Source of the DNA: CAZADA01 sp964568975
Lineage (GTDB): Bacteria; Pseudomonadota; Alphaproteobacteria; Caulobacterales; Maricaulaceae
Direction: 5' to 3'
Length of the DNA stretch: 64,000 nt
Assembly: GCA_964568975.1 (NCBI GenBank)
Contig: CAZMSO010000001.1
Location: 1-64,000 of the forward strand
Part shown: one piece after another, positions 43,631 to 52,557 of the stretch
Position numbering within the stretch: the first letter of the stretch is position 1
How the letters are laid out: the number at the start of each line of letters is the position of its first letter
The notes under the pieces: generated by a model
Seen by the model: only the letters and a program-made list of their open reading frames with translations
Database searches by the model: none
What the model was told of the DNA's origin: nothing
Translations under genes and position numbers: made by a program

Positions 43631-44718
43631 GACGCGGCGGGCGTCGGCGTGGCGTAGCCCCATTTCGTGATCCACCGGCCCCAGGCGCGCGAGACTTTCG
43701 CCACCGCCTCCGCGTCGCCCTTGAACGCGTTTTTCTGATAGCCGGCGATGGAGTCCACATACGCACGGAAGGCGGGTTCAGCCTCCGCGAAACCCGGCAA
43801 CGCCAGCGCCTCATAAATGTCGCGCACCGCCCCGATCGGATCGGCGTCGAGCCGGGCGTAGGGAATCTCCACAAAGTCTGGGGCCGCCCAGCCCGCGGTT
43901 TGTTCCTCAAACCGACGCATCATACGCTCATACACGCGCAAGATCACGGCATCGATGTCGATGTGATTGTAGGGCTGAAGCGCCATGACTTTGAGCAATT
44001 GCTTGTAAAAATTACGCATCGACAAAAACACGTCAAACGGATCACGGTGAATATGAATAAACTTTGCGTGCGGGAACATGTCGCGCAGTTGCGCCGGACG
44101 CCCGGTGTACACTGGATTCTTGATCAACAGCGGCTTGCCCGGCTGACGCTGGGCGAGCTTTCGGAGAAAGAGCGTGAACACCCGCTCCCACTGCGCGACA
44201 TCTTCCTCCGACGCGCCATCAAAAAACAGGCCGCGATCAAGAAAGTACTGAAAGCGTGAAGGGAAGTAAATAGCGTGATAAAATGACAACGCCGACATAT
44301 TCGCAATCGCGATTTCATCCTCTTGCGGGCTGGTCGGCGTGACGGGAATGTTGTCGATATAGCGGCTTTCCGGCAGCGCCCTCTCCAACAGGGGTTGAAT
44401 CCACCGGCCGAGATAAAGCGTCTCCCACGGCATGCCCACCGCGGCCGGCGGCGCGTAGCCGAACTCGCCCAAGCTCATAATGTTGTAAAGATGGGTGGTG
44501 CCCGAGCGCCAATGGCCGAGCAAAAACACCGGCGGATCCATCGCCGCCGCTGACGGGATCACCCGTTCGGCCCGCGCTTTCTCCAGCGCGGTGAAAGGCG
44601 CGCGGCCAAGCACCGACAGACGGATCGCGCGCACGCGGCGCCCGTCGACGCCGGGACCGGCCTCCGCCAGAACGCGCGTCAGCGTGGCCATGTCCGCGCC
44701 GCTTAAAGGATGGGCCAT
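43627..44718 (-). CDS. Sulfotransferase family protein
   Basis: 363 residues. The PAPS 5'-phosphosulfate loop is FLLGHWRSGTTHLYNI (about 65-80), and the 3'-phosphate region is KFIHIHRDPFDVFLSMRNFY. These are the two signatures of PAPS-dependent sulfotransferases. A DxDEI-type segment (QEDEIAIANM) and the pocket rich in aromatic residues (FYHAIYFPSRFQYFLD) fit the bacterial Sulfotransfer_3-like group acting on lipids or small molecules. ATG 44718 has AGGA seven bases upstream. It heads the coupled run that continues to hpnA. Sulfation of a hopanoid or another envelope lipid is possible but not shown. Confidence 0.85.
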   Translation of the reverse strand: MAHPLSGADMATLTRVLAEAGPGVDGRRVRAIRLSVLGRAPFTALEKARAERVIPSAAAMDPPVFLLGHWRSGTTHLYNIMSLGEFGYAPPAAVGMPWETLYLGRWIQPLLERALPESRYIDNIPVTPTSPQEDEIAIANMSALSFYHAIYFPSRFQYFLDRGLFFDGASEEDVAQWERVFTLFLRKLAQRQPGKPLLIKNPVYTGRPAQLRDMFPHAKFIHIHRDPFDVFLSMRNFYKQLLKVMALQPYNHIDIDAVILRVYERMMRRFEEQTAGWAAPDFVEIPYARLDADPIGAVRDIYEALALPGFAEAEPAFRAYVDSIAGYQKNAFKGDAEAVAKVSRAWGRWITKWGYATPTPAAS

Positions 44719-44819
44719 GGGGTGTTCCTGTCTCCGCGCCCGCCGCCGCGACACTGGGCGGACGCGTGATGCTTAGCCGCCCCGGGCCGTTGCGCAAACG
44801 ACCGCCGGCGCCTGGCGCG

Positions 44820-46673
44820 TTATCCGCTGCGCTGGCTCCACGCCCGCGCAGCGGCCAAGACTTCAGCCGTCCAAATCTCCGTCGCGAGCCGATTGCCGGT
44901 GAGCAACGCACGCGCCGCCCGGCGCACCGCGCGGCGGGCGGCGACGAGCGTGGGATCCTCGCCCGAGCGGGTGAACGCACCTTGGTCCGGCGGGCTGTCG
45001 AAGGGGTCGGTCATATCCGGCGCATCCGGGGCGCGCTCCGTCAGCACCGCCGCGGCCGTCACGCGCGCCAGGCTCATCGCGCGCCCGGGGCGCAATGCCC
45101 GCGCGGCGCGGCGCAGGGCGGCGGCTTGACGCTCACGCGCCTCCGCGCGGGCGAGTTCCAAGGCCGCCAAGGCTGCGCGCGCGTCCTCGGCGCGGCGGCT
45201 GTCGCCATAGCGCTTCAGCCACACCCGCAAATCGCGGATGGATTGGGTGTCTTGGGCCGCGATCCACGCCTGCTCGGCCTCGCGGGCTTCGCGGTGCTGG
45301 CTCGTATAGCCTTGAGAAAAGCCGATCGCCGCCAACGCCGCGTATCCCACCACGGCCGCCACAATCGCCAAACCGAGGCGCCCGCGCGGGCCGTCACGCT
45401 TTGAGCGCCGGCGTTTTTGTGGCTCCGGCGCCGGCTCAAGCGCGACCTTGGTGCGCGGCTGAGCGGGTTCCGGCGTCTCTTCCGGCCCGCGCACCATAAT
45501 CCGACGCAAGCGTGGTCGTCGCCCACCGTCCTCACCCGGGGCGGCTTCGTCCTCCACCCGCGACCGGGGCGCAGCGGCCTGGGCCGCGCGCCACCGCTCT
45601 TCGTCATCAGGATAAAGCCGCGGGCCATCGCCGCCCCAAGCCGCGTCAGCGGCGTGGCCATGGCCGACGCCGCTTTGCGCGTCGTCGCGGGGATCGCGTC
45701 CGGAGCGGCTCTCAGAATCGTCGACAAAGTCGCCGCCGAGGGCCTCGTTGAGGACATCGCCTCGGGGATCGTTCAACGACGCGACCCCAAAGCCCGGCCT
45801 GGCGGTGGCGTCGCGCTCCCCGCTCAGGCCCCCGCCGGCCCCCCTGACAGCGTCATCCGCCGTCGCCCCGCCGTGTTGGGGAGCGGCGATATCCTCGCCG
45901 CCGACCGCGAGGATATCGCCCCACGCCCGCGCGACCGTGTCGCCGCTGTAAGCCACGGCGATCTCGCCATCGAGCTCGGCCTTAATCTCGGACTGCACGC
46001 GCAAGGGCGCGGCCGCCGCGTCCGGGTCGGCGTCACTGGCGGATGGGTCCACGTGCGCGCGGGTCGTCGCCCCCGACGCGACGGTCGCTGGAGCCCCATC
46101 CGCTGAAGGCGGATCGGCCGCAGGCGGCGCAGGCGCGGCGGGCTCGTCGCGATCCTCCTCCCGCGCGGCTTGGGGCGGCGGTGGAGGGACCGGCTCCGAC
46201 CTCGCCTCCGGTTCCGCTCCGCTGGCGGCTGGCGCGCGTTGCGGCGTATCGGCTGGCTCAGGCCCGCGGGCCGGCGGCTGCGGCTCGGCGCCGCCTCGCC
46301 GCTCCGTGAGGCGCGCCAGCAACGCTGTCCACGCCGCATCCTTCGTCTCGCCCCGCCAGCGCGACAAGTCCGGCGCGTCGGCCAGCTGGGCGGGGGGATC
46401 GCCCGCGCCGATCCACACATCCACGCCCTTGCCCAACCGGTTGGCTAAGCGCGCGACCACAGTCATTTGCGCGTTGCCCAAGGCGTCGTGGCTGATGAGA
46501 TTGATCACGTGATCAGCGTCGTGCAACAGACGCGCGAAGCTCCGCGCCCATGAGGTGTCTTGCGGGGAATCGCGACTGCCGATGATGCGATGGCCGCGGG
46601 CGGCCAGCTTCTCGCGCATCCGCTCGACAATCTCCCCATCCGAGGCGACGTGTGAGAGTATGATGATCGCCAT
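44820..46673 (-). CDS. Membrane-anchored protein with an N-terminal TIR-like domain
   Basis: 617 residues. Residues 1-125 read as a TIR_2-like domain: MAIIILSHVASDGEIVERM, LAARGHRIIGSRDS, then SWARSFARLLHDADHVINLISHDALGNAQM, and LANRLGKGVDVWIG. The Glu expected in catalytic (NAD-cleaving) TIR domains after the ISHDAL segment is not seen (MTVVARLAN), so it is likely a protein-interaction module. Residues 125-430 are a disordered, Pro/Ala/Asp-rich linker. One membrane helix follows (434-454), then a charged helical tail (AWIAAQDTQSIRDLRVWLKRYGDSRRAEDARAALAAL) like modules seen in caspase- and TIR-linked proteins. The ATG at 46673 with AGGA upstream is chosen over an upstream frame. Function is unknown. 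Confidence 0.65.
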   Translation of the reverse strand: MAIIILSHVASDGEIVERMREKLAARGHRIIGSRDSPQDTSWARSFARLLHDADHVINLISHDALGNAQMTVVARLANRLGKGVDVWIGAGDPPAQLADAPDLSRWRGETKDAAWTALLARLTERRGGAEPQPPARGPEPADTPQRAPAASGAEPEARSEPVPPPPPQAAREEDRDEPAAPAPPAADPPSADGAPATVASGATTRAHVDPSASDADPDAAAAPLRVQSEIKAELDGEIAVAYSGDTVARAWGDILAVGGEDIAAPQHGGATADDAVRGAGGGLSGERDATARPGFGVASLNDPRGDVLNEALGGDFVDDSESRSGRDPRDDAQSGVGHGHAADAAWGGDGPRLYPDDEERWRAAQAAAPRSRVEDEAAPGEDGGRRPRLRRIMVRGPEETPEPAQPRTKVALEPAPEPQKRRRSKRDGPRGRLGLAIVAAVVGYAALAAIGFSQGYTSQHREAREAEQAWIAAQDTQSIRDLRVWLKRYGDSRRAEDARAALAALELARAEARERQAAALRRAARALRPGRAMSLARVTAAAVLTERAPDAPDMTDPFDSPPDQGAFTRSGEDPTLVAARRAVRRAARALLTGNRLATEIWTAEVLAAARAWSQRSG

Positions 46674-46783
46674 GACTGTCCTGTTTCCGCGCCCGCACGC
46701 CGGAGCCCCGCTGATCGCCAAGCGGCGGCCCTGAGCGTGAGTATAACCCGACGGAGCCGCTTCACGACAGGCGGAGGCTCGCG

Positions 46784-47578
46784 TTATCGCTCCGTCGCGT
46801 CGGCGTCGCCCCTCGCCATTGGCGACGACGCCACAAATGCGGCCACGAACGCCGCCAAGGGCGCGGCGATGACCTCCACGCCCTCCGCCGTCGGATGGAG
46901 GCCGTCCGCCTGCAGCAAGGCGGGCGCGTCCGCCACGCCCGCCAACAGCGCGGGATAAAGCGGCACGTCATACGCCGCCGCAAGACTTGGAAAAATCTCA
47001 GCATAGGCTGCATCGCGCCCATCCTGCGGCGTCAGGCCCCGCGGGCTGACCCCCACAAGCGCCACAGCCGCGCCATCCGCTTGGGCCGCCTCGATAATCG
47101 CGGCGAGATTGGCGCGCGCGCGTTCCGGGGCGAGGCCGTTGAGGTAATCATTCGCGCCCAAGGCGACGATCACCAGATCCGGATCCGCCGCGCGCACTGA
47201 GAAATCATATCGATCCAAGCCGCCGCCCGTGGTGTCGCCGGACACGCCCGCGTTAATCACGGTCGCCGGCACGCCGTCCGCACGCAGCCGCGCTTCAAGC
47301 CGCGCCGGCAACGCGTCGCGCTCGGCCAAGCCGAAGCCGGCGGTGAGGCTGTCGCCCAGCATCACAATGCGCGGCCCCTCGCGCGCAGGCGTCGCCTGCG
47401 CCGGCGTGTGCGCGCCCCCTGGTGCGGCGGCAGGTGTTGCAGCAGCAGGTGTCGTGACAGCCGGCGAGGGAGCGGCCGCGTCCTCGCTCGCCTCGTCGCG
47501 CTCGCCGCACGCCGCAATGCAGGCCGCGACGCCGACGGCGCTCACCATTATGACGAACATTTTAAACGGCGACGCCAT
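46784..47578 (-). CDS. tesA: SGNH-hydrolase esterase/thioesterase, TesA-like, as a lipoprotein
   Basis: 264 residues. All four SGNH blocks are visible: MLGDSLTAGFGL (Ser77), GVSGDTTGGGL, VALGANDYLNG and DGLHPTAEG. This is the TesA/arylesterase type, acting on acyl-CoA, lysophospholipid or ester substrates outside the cytoplasm. Unlike E. coli TesA, which is a soluble periplasmic protein, this one has lipobox IAAC (Cys24) and an Ala/Pro/Thr linker (about 30-65), so it is probably membrane-tethered. ATG 47578 is preferred because AGGGG precedes it at a good distance; several upstream starts are possible. It is divergent from ybbA-ybbP, the same trio as in E. coli. Confidence 0.88.
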   Translation of the reverse strand: MASPFKMFVIMVSAVGVAACIAACGERDEASEDAAAPSPAVTTPAAATPAAAPGGAHTPAQATPAREGPRIVMLGDSLTAGFGLAERDALPARLEARLRADGVPATVINAGVSGDTTGGGLDRYDFSVRAADPDLVIVALGANDYLNGLAPERARANLAAIIEAAQADGAAVALVGVSPRGLTPQDGRDAAYAEIFPSLAAAYDVPLYPALLAGVADAPALLQADGLHPTAEGVEVIAAPLAAFVAAFVASSPMARGDADATER

Positions 47579-47641
47579 CGTCATCCCCTGGCTGATGCGT
47601 ATGTAGATCATGATCCCCTCGGCCGAAAATAGGACCGATCC

Positions 47642-48394
47642 ATGGCGCTCGCTCCCCCCTCGCCGCCCCTCGCCGCGCACGCGGCCGCCTTTGATGCTGA
47701 CGCGGCGCCGACAGTGGCGCTGGAGGATGTGCGCTTGACGCTGGCGGGCCCGGCCGGGGCGGCGGAGATCCTCAAAGGCGTGTCGTTTTCCGCGAACGCG
47801 GGCGAAGCGGTCGCGATCGTCGGCCCTTCGGGCTCGGGCAAGTCCTCGCTTGTCGCGGTGGCCGCGGGCCTTGAGCCGGCGACCTCCGGCGCCGTGCGCC
47901 TCCTCGGCGAAGCGGTGGATGGGCGGGGGGAAGACGCGCTCGCGAAACTGCGCCGCGGGCGGGTGAGCTTAGTGTTTCAAGCGTTTCATTTGCTCGCGAC
48001 AATGACGGCCTTCGACAATGTGCGCGCACCGTTAGAAATTGCGGGACTTGAGAAGGTGGCTGACCGCGCCGCCGAGGCGCTGGAGGCGGTCGGGCTCTCG
48101 TCCCGGCGCGGCCATTATCCAAGCCAGTTGTCGGGCGGCGAGCGTCAGCGGGTCGCGGTCGCGCGCGCCCTCGCGAGCGATCCCGCGGTGGTGTTCGCGG
48201 ACGAACCGACGGGCAATCTCGACGCCGCCAACGGCGCGGCGGTGGCGGATCTCTTGTTCCGCCTGACGCGCGAACGCCACGCCACCCTCATCCTCGTCAC
48301 ACATGATGAAGCGCTCGCGCGCCGCGCGGATCGGATCGCGCGCATGGAGGACGGGCGCATCATCACCGCCGGCGCCGGGGAGGTGCGCGCGTGA
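47642..48394 (+). CDS. ABC transporter ATP-binding protein, YbbA/LolD-like
   Basis: 250 residues. Walker A IVGPSGSGKSSL, Q-loop FQAFHLLATMTAFDNV, signature LSGGERQRVAVARAL, Walker B VVFADEPTGNLDA and H-loop VTHDEALARRADRI are complete. This places it in the MacB/LolD/YbbA group of ATPases that drive mechanotransmission-type ABC systems rather than classical transport. The stop overlaps the permease start (GTGA). Together with the divergent TesA-like gene it repeats the conserved tesA-ybbA-ybbP locus, whose substrate is not established. Confidence 0.92.
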   Translation: MALAPPSPPLAAHAAAFDADAAPTVALEDVRLTLAGPAGAAEILKGVSFSANAGEAVAIVGPSGSGKSSLVAVAAGLEPATSGAVRLLGEAVDGRGEDALAKLRRGRVSLVFQAFHLLATMTAFDNVRAPLEIAGLEKVADRAAEALEAVGLSSRRGHYPSQLSGGERQRVAVARALASDPAVVFADEPTGNLDAANGAAVADLLFRLTRERHATLILVTHDEALARRADRIARMEDGRIITAGAGEVRA

Positions 48395-50925
48395 GCGCGT
48401 GGGCGCGGATCGCCTGGCGCGAGCTGGTCGGCGGCGCGGGCGACTTCGGCGTCTATCTCGCCTGCTTAGCGGTGGGCGCGTTCGCCGTGGCGGCCGCCGG
48501 CGCGGTAAGCGAGAGTTTTGCGCGCGGGCTTGATCGCGAAGCGCGCCAACTCTTAGGCGGCGACGCGGCGTTCACCGCCGCCCAGCGGCGCGCCAGCCCC
48601 CAGGAGCGCGCGTTTCTGGAGGCCCGTGCGCGGGTGTCGGAGTCCATTGGGTTGCGTGTGATGGGCCAAGCGGGCGACGGGCCTGAGGCTCGCCGCAAAC
48701 AAGTGGATGTGCGCGGCGTCGACGACGCCTTTCCGCTTGTGGGATCAGTGACGCTCGCCGGCGCCGTCGCCTTGGACGACGCGCTCGCCCCTGCGGACGG
48801 CCGCTGGGGCGTGGCGGCGAGCGCGTCTTTGCTGGAGAGCTTTGATCTTGAGGTGGGCGACACGCTGCGTCTCGGCGCAGTGCAGGCGCGGATCACCGCG
48901 CGCCTCGACGGCGAGCCCGATCGCCTGGGGACCCCGGGGACCTTTGGTCCGCGGGCGCTGATCCATCGCGACGCCTTGGTGGAGGCGGGCCGGCTGACCA
49001 GCGGTCAGCTGTTTCGCGCGACCTATCTGCTCGATCTGCCCGACGGCGTCGACGGCGACGCCTTGGCGGACGAGGCGGCGCAGGCCATGGGGCCGGGCGG
49101 GCTGCGCCATCAGGGCCCCGAGGACGCCGTCGACGGGCTGCAAAACGTCTTCGCGCTGCTGGAGGCGTTCTTGGCGGTGATTGGGGTTGCGGCGTTAGTC
49201 GCCGGCGGGGTCGGCGTCGCGCAAGCGACAAGCGCGTTTCTCGAGAGCCGCACAGGAGCCATCGCCGCCCTGAAAGCGCTCGGCGCGGACAGCGGCCACA
49301 TCCGCGCGGCGTATCTCACGCAACTCGCCGCCATGGCGCTTCTGGGGGCGGGCGTCGGCGTCGGGCTGGGCGGGGCGACGCCCTTCTTAATCAACGCCTT
49401 TGCGGGCGCGCACATCCCGGTGCCTCAAGCGCTGGGGCTTTATCCCGGACCAATGCTCCAAGCGCTCGCCTTGACGTTGTTGGCGGCGGCGGCCTTCGCG
49501 CTTCCAGCGCTTGGGCGCGCGCGGGCCACGCCGCCGGCGGCGCTGTTTCGCACTACGGTGGCCGGCGCGCGCGGTGTTCGCACGCCCCCGCTCGAGACAG
49601 CGCTTGCTGTGCTGGCGGGCGCGACGCTGACGCTGACGGCCGCCCTCGCGAGCCCGCGACCGCTGATGACGCTGACGCTGATTGCGGGCGCAGGCGCGGC
49701 CTATGGTGTGTTGATCGCCGCCGCTGCGGGCCTGCGCTGGGGGGCGCGCCGGTTAGCGGGGCGCGCGCGCGGCATGGGGCGTCTCGCGCTCGCCAATTTG
49801 GGCGGGCCCGGTTCCCTTGCTCCCACCGTCGGGCCAGCGCTTGGACTTGGGCTTGGCCTGTTGACGCTGGTGGCGGCGGTGCACGCCAATCTCCTTCGCC
49901 AATTGAGCGAGACCGCGCCGCGAAACGCGCCCTCGCTCGTCTTCACGCAAATTCCCGACGCCGACACAGAACGCTTTGACGCGCTGTTGCGGGATGAAGG
50001 CGTCGCGGTCGACACGCCGGAGGCCTATCGCCGCGCGCCCTTCATTCTCGCGCGTGTGACGGCCCTGAAGGGCCGGCCCTTGGTCGACGAGGAGGTGGCG
50101 GAGTCCGAGCGCTGGGTGGTGGATGGCGAGATCGGGCTCACATATCTCGACGCCCAACCGCCGGAAGCCGTGCTTACTGAAGGCGCATGGTGGCCCAATG
50201 CGTATGCCGGGCCGCTTTTGGTGTCCGTGGAGGATGAGGCCGCGCGGGGGCTTGGGCTCAGCATTGGCGACACGATCGGCTTTCGGGTGTTTGGCCGACC
50301 GATCACGGCGGAAGTCGCCTCGCTGCGGCGCGTCGACTGGGGCGGGTTCGGGGTGAACACCGCCTTCATTCTCTCCCCCGGCGCGCTGGAGGCGGCCAAT
50401 CCGCGTCACTTCGCCATCGCCAAAGCGCCGGCGGAGCGCGAAGCGCCCGTGATCACGGCGTTAGGGGAGGCGTTCCCGGACGTGGTCGTGTTTCAAACGC
50501 GTGAAGCGCTGGCGACCGCCGCCAAACTCCTGGGCGACATCGCGTTGGCGGTGACGATCGCCGCCAGCGTGGTGACGCTTGCAGGGCTTCTTGTGCTGGC
50601 CGGCGCGTTGGCGGTGATTGCGCGCCAAAGACGCGTGGAGTCCGCGCTGCTGAAAACATTCGGGGCCACACGCGCCGGGGTGCTTGGGCTTTATGCGGTG
50701 GAATTCGCCCTGGTGGGCCTGGCGGCGGCGGCTCTGGGCGTGGCGCTGGGGACTGTGGCTGCGTATCCAGCGGTCGTCATCGTGTTTGACGCCGTGTGGA
50801 CCACGCCTTGGGCCGCGATCGCTGGCGTCGCGGCCGCCGCCGGCGCGGTGTCGGCTCTCGGCGGCGCGTGGGTCGGCCGCGCCCAGCTCGCGCGTCCGCC
50901 CGCCGCCACATTGCGCCAGGCCTAA
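48391..50925 (+). CDS. FtsX-like permease, YbbP type
   Basis: 844 residues from a GTG overlapping ybbA. It has an N-terminal membrane helix (about 18-40), a large periplasmic domain, then two FtsX-type bundles (about 255-400 and 700-840) and a central group of helices, about ten in all. The repeat FLESRTGAIAALKALGADSGHIRAAYL and RRVESALLKTFGATRAGVLGLYAVE are the FtsX signature segments. YbbP-type permeases work with YbbA and are thought to handle envelope lipids or hydrophobic substrates. It ends 12 bp before the convergent DUF3422 gene. Confidence 0.92.
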   Translation: MSAWARIAWRELVGGAGDFGVYLACLAVGAFAVAAAGAVSESFARGLDREARQLLGGDAAFTAAQRRASPQERAFLEARARVSESIGLRVMGQAGDGPEARRKQVDVRGVDDAFPLVGSVTLAGAVALDDALAPADGRWGVAASASLLESFDLEVGDTLRLGAVQARITARLDGEPDRLGTPGTFGPRALIHRDALVEAGRLTSGQLFRATYLLDLPDGVDGDALADEAAQAMGPGGLRHQGPEDAVDGLQNVFALLEAFLAVIGVAALVAGGVGVAQATSAFLESRTGAIAALKALGADSGHIRAAYLTQLAAMALLGAGVGVGLGGATPFLINAFAGAHIPVPQALGLYPGPMLQALALTLLAAAAFALPALGRARATPPAALFRTTVAGARGVRTPPLETALAVLAGATLTLTAALASPRPLMTLTLIAGAGAAYGVLIAAAAGLRWGARRLAGRARGMGRLALANLGGPGSLAPTVGPALGLGLGLLTLVAAVHANLLRQLSETAPRNAPSLVFTQIPDADTERFDALLRDEGVAVDTPEAYRRAPFILARVTALKGRPLVDEEVAESERWVVDGEIGLTYLDAQPPEAVLTEGAWWPNAYAGPLLVSVEDEAARGLGLSIGDTIGFRVFGRPITAEVASLRRVDWGGFGVNTAFILSPGALEAANPRHFAIAKAPAEREAPVITALGEAFPDVVVFQTREALATAAKLLGDIALAVTIAASVVTLAGLLVLAGALAVIARQRRVESALLKTFGATRAGVLGLYAVEFALVGLAAAALGVALGTVAAYPAVVIVFDAVWTTPWAAIAGVAAAAGAVSALGGAWVGRAQLARPPAATLRQA

Positions 50926-50937
50926 ACCCGGGGCGGA

Positions 50938-52293
50938 TTACCGCGTGGACGGGCCGTCGTCATCGCGCTCCGTGGAATGGTCAAGCGGCGGGGGTTCTTG
51001 GTGCAAACTCGCCCGCACGCGCCGCAAGCCGTACCACACGCCTGCAAACACCGCCGGCGCCGCGAGCGCTGCAGCCACAGACGGGTTCAGCCAGCTTGCC
51101 CCCGCCTCCGCGACGCCCTTCGCCATATAAGCGACCAGTCCGACGCCGTAATACGTAATCGCGACGGTGGAGAGCCCCTCCACCGTCTCTTGCAAGCGCA
51201 GCTGAGCCTGGGCGCGCCGATCCATAGAGACGAGGAGGCGCGCGTTCTGCTCCTCCACCTGGACATCGACGCGCGCGGCGAGCAGACGCACGGCCCGATC
51301 GATGCGCGCGGCCAGGCGAGCTTGGCGCGCGGCCATGGACTCACACGTGCGCATGGCCGGCGCGAGCCGCCGCTCCATAAAGACTTCAAAGCGCTCATGG
51401 CCGGGGATGCGCTCCTCGCGCAAACGGGTGATGCGCTCTTGGACAATGCGGTGATACGCCGCTGAAGCCGCGAAACGGAAGGCTGAGCGGGCCGTGAGCG
51501 CCTCTGTTTCCCCGGCCAGGCGCGACAAACGCTGGAGGAGGTCGCGGTCCTTGGTCATGTGCGGCGGCGCGGCGATGCGCTCCGACATGGCGTCCACCTC
51601 GGCCTCTAAGCGCGCCATGACGGGCTGGGCCGCTCGCGCGGCGGGCAACGCCAGCAGCGCGGCGAGGCGGTAGGTCTCGATCTCGAGAAGCTTTTGGACT
51701 AACCGGCCGCGCATCTGATCATTGGGCGTGGAATCAAACAACAGCATGCGCGAAAAGCCGTCGCCATGGAGGCGGAAGTCCGCGGCCACGCTGGCGGTGG
51801 CGCCGCGCACGCGGCTGGCGGCGTAATCATCACGACCAAAGGCGGCGCGCGCGGCGTTCTCGTCCAACCCGCCCTCGCCGCTTGGGATAACAGACAAATG
51901 CATCGCGGCGAGGACCTCGCCCGACATCCCAGAAATCCATTCATCCGACACCGCCGCGAGCGCGGTCTCATCGCCGGGCGCTTCCCCCGGCGGGGAGCGA
52001 TAAATCGTGTAGGTGGAAAACTCCGTGTGGCGCTCCCACACCACCACGGCCGCGCCGGTGTCGATCACATGATGGCGGGAATCCGGCGCTGGCTCTGACG
52101 CGCCGACGCGACGCGCGAGATCCACAACATGGTCGCGGTCGACGGTCGCTGCGTCGGTGGATTCGCTGGAGAGCATCACCAAAAGCGAAATCTGCGCGGC
52201 TTTGGGAACGGCCTGGGCCGGGCGTGAATGCGCCTCGTTGACCAGGCGCTCGCGGTCGCCGTGCTGGCTGAGATTGTATTTCCGCTGCAGCAT
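50938..52293 (-). CDS. DUF3422 family membrane protein
   Basis: 451 residues. The N-terminus (NLSQHGDRERLVNEAHSRPAQAV) and middle (HTEFSTYTIYRSP, DDYAASRVRGATASVAADFRLHGDGFSRMLLFD) are typical of DUF3422, a proteobacterial family without a known function. A long coiled-coil helix (about 220-370) leads to two C-terminal membrane helices (about 375-395 and 405-425). The layout recalls CorA-like or RmuC-like membrane coiled coils, but no metal-channel motif is seen. Just upstream are a pair of direct repeats and the assembly gap, so its promoter region may be incomplete. Confidence 0.85.
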   Translation of the reverse strand: MLQRKYNLSQHGDRERLVNEAHSRPAQAVPKAAQISLLVMLSSESTDAATVDRDHVVDLARRVGASEPAPDSRHHVIDTGAAVVVWERHTEFSTYTIYRSPPGEAPGDETALAAVSDEWISGMSGEVLAAMHLSVIPSGEGGLDENAARAAFGRDDYAASRVRGATASVAADFRLHGDGFSRMLLFDSTPNDQMRGRLVQKLLEIETYRLAALLALPAARAAQPVMARLEAEVDAMSERIAAPPHMTKDRDLLQRLSRLAGETEALTARSAFRFAASAAYHRIVQERITRLREERIPGHERFEVFMERRLAPAMRTCESMAARQARLAARIDRAVRLLAARVDVQVEEQNARLLVSMDRRAQAQLRLQETVEGLSTVAITYYGVGLVAYMAKGVAEAGASWLNPSVAAALAAPAVFAGVWYGLRRVRASLHQEPPPLDHSTERDDDGPSTR

Positions 52294-52407
52294 GGCGCGC
52301 TGATCCTTGTTCCTGTCGACAGGCGCTTACACACCCAGGCGTTAAGGGTAGCGCACAACGCGCTGAAAAAAGACGCGCGAACGCCGCAGCGCACAATATT
52401 CGTCGCC

Positions 52408-52429
52408 AGATTTATCGCTAGATTTATCG
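52408..52429. repeat. Pair of 10-bp direct repeats next to the assembly gap
   Basis: AGATTTATCG occurs at 52408-52417 and again at 52420-52429. The copies lie in an AT-rich patch upstream of the DUF3422 start and 28 bp from the run of N. They could be a regulator site, or the edge of a longer repeat that the assembler could not cross. Confidence 0.6.
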
Positions 52430-52457
52430 TGGGGCGGCGGCGCTTCTCGCTCAGGCG

Positions 52458-52557
52458 NNNNNNNNNNNNNNNNNNNNNNNNNNNNNNNNNNNNNNNNNNN
52501 NNNNNNNNNNNNNNNNNNNNNNNNNNNNNNNNNNNNNNNNNNNNNNNNNNNNNNNNN
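52458..52557. other. Assembly gap of 100 N
   Basis: Exactly 100 undetermined bases, the conventional placeholder for a scaffold gap of unknown size. It removes the last residues and stop of putA and possibly genes between putA and the DUF3422 gene. Reading frames that appear to run through it are not real. Confidence 0.98.

Noticed and set aside
44820..46673. TIR protein as part of an antiphage (Thoeris/CBASS-like) system
   Set aside because: No partner effector or nucleotide-sensing gene is adjacent, the catalytic Glu is not seen and the flanks are housekeeping genes.
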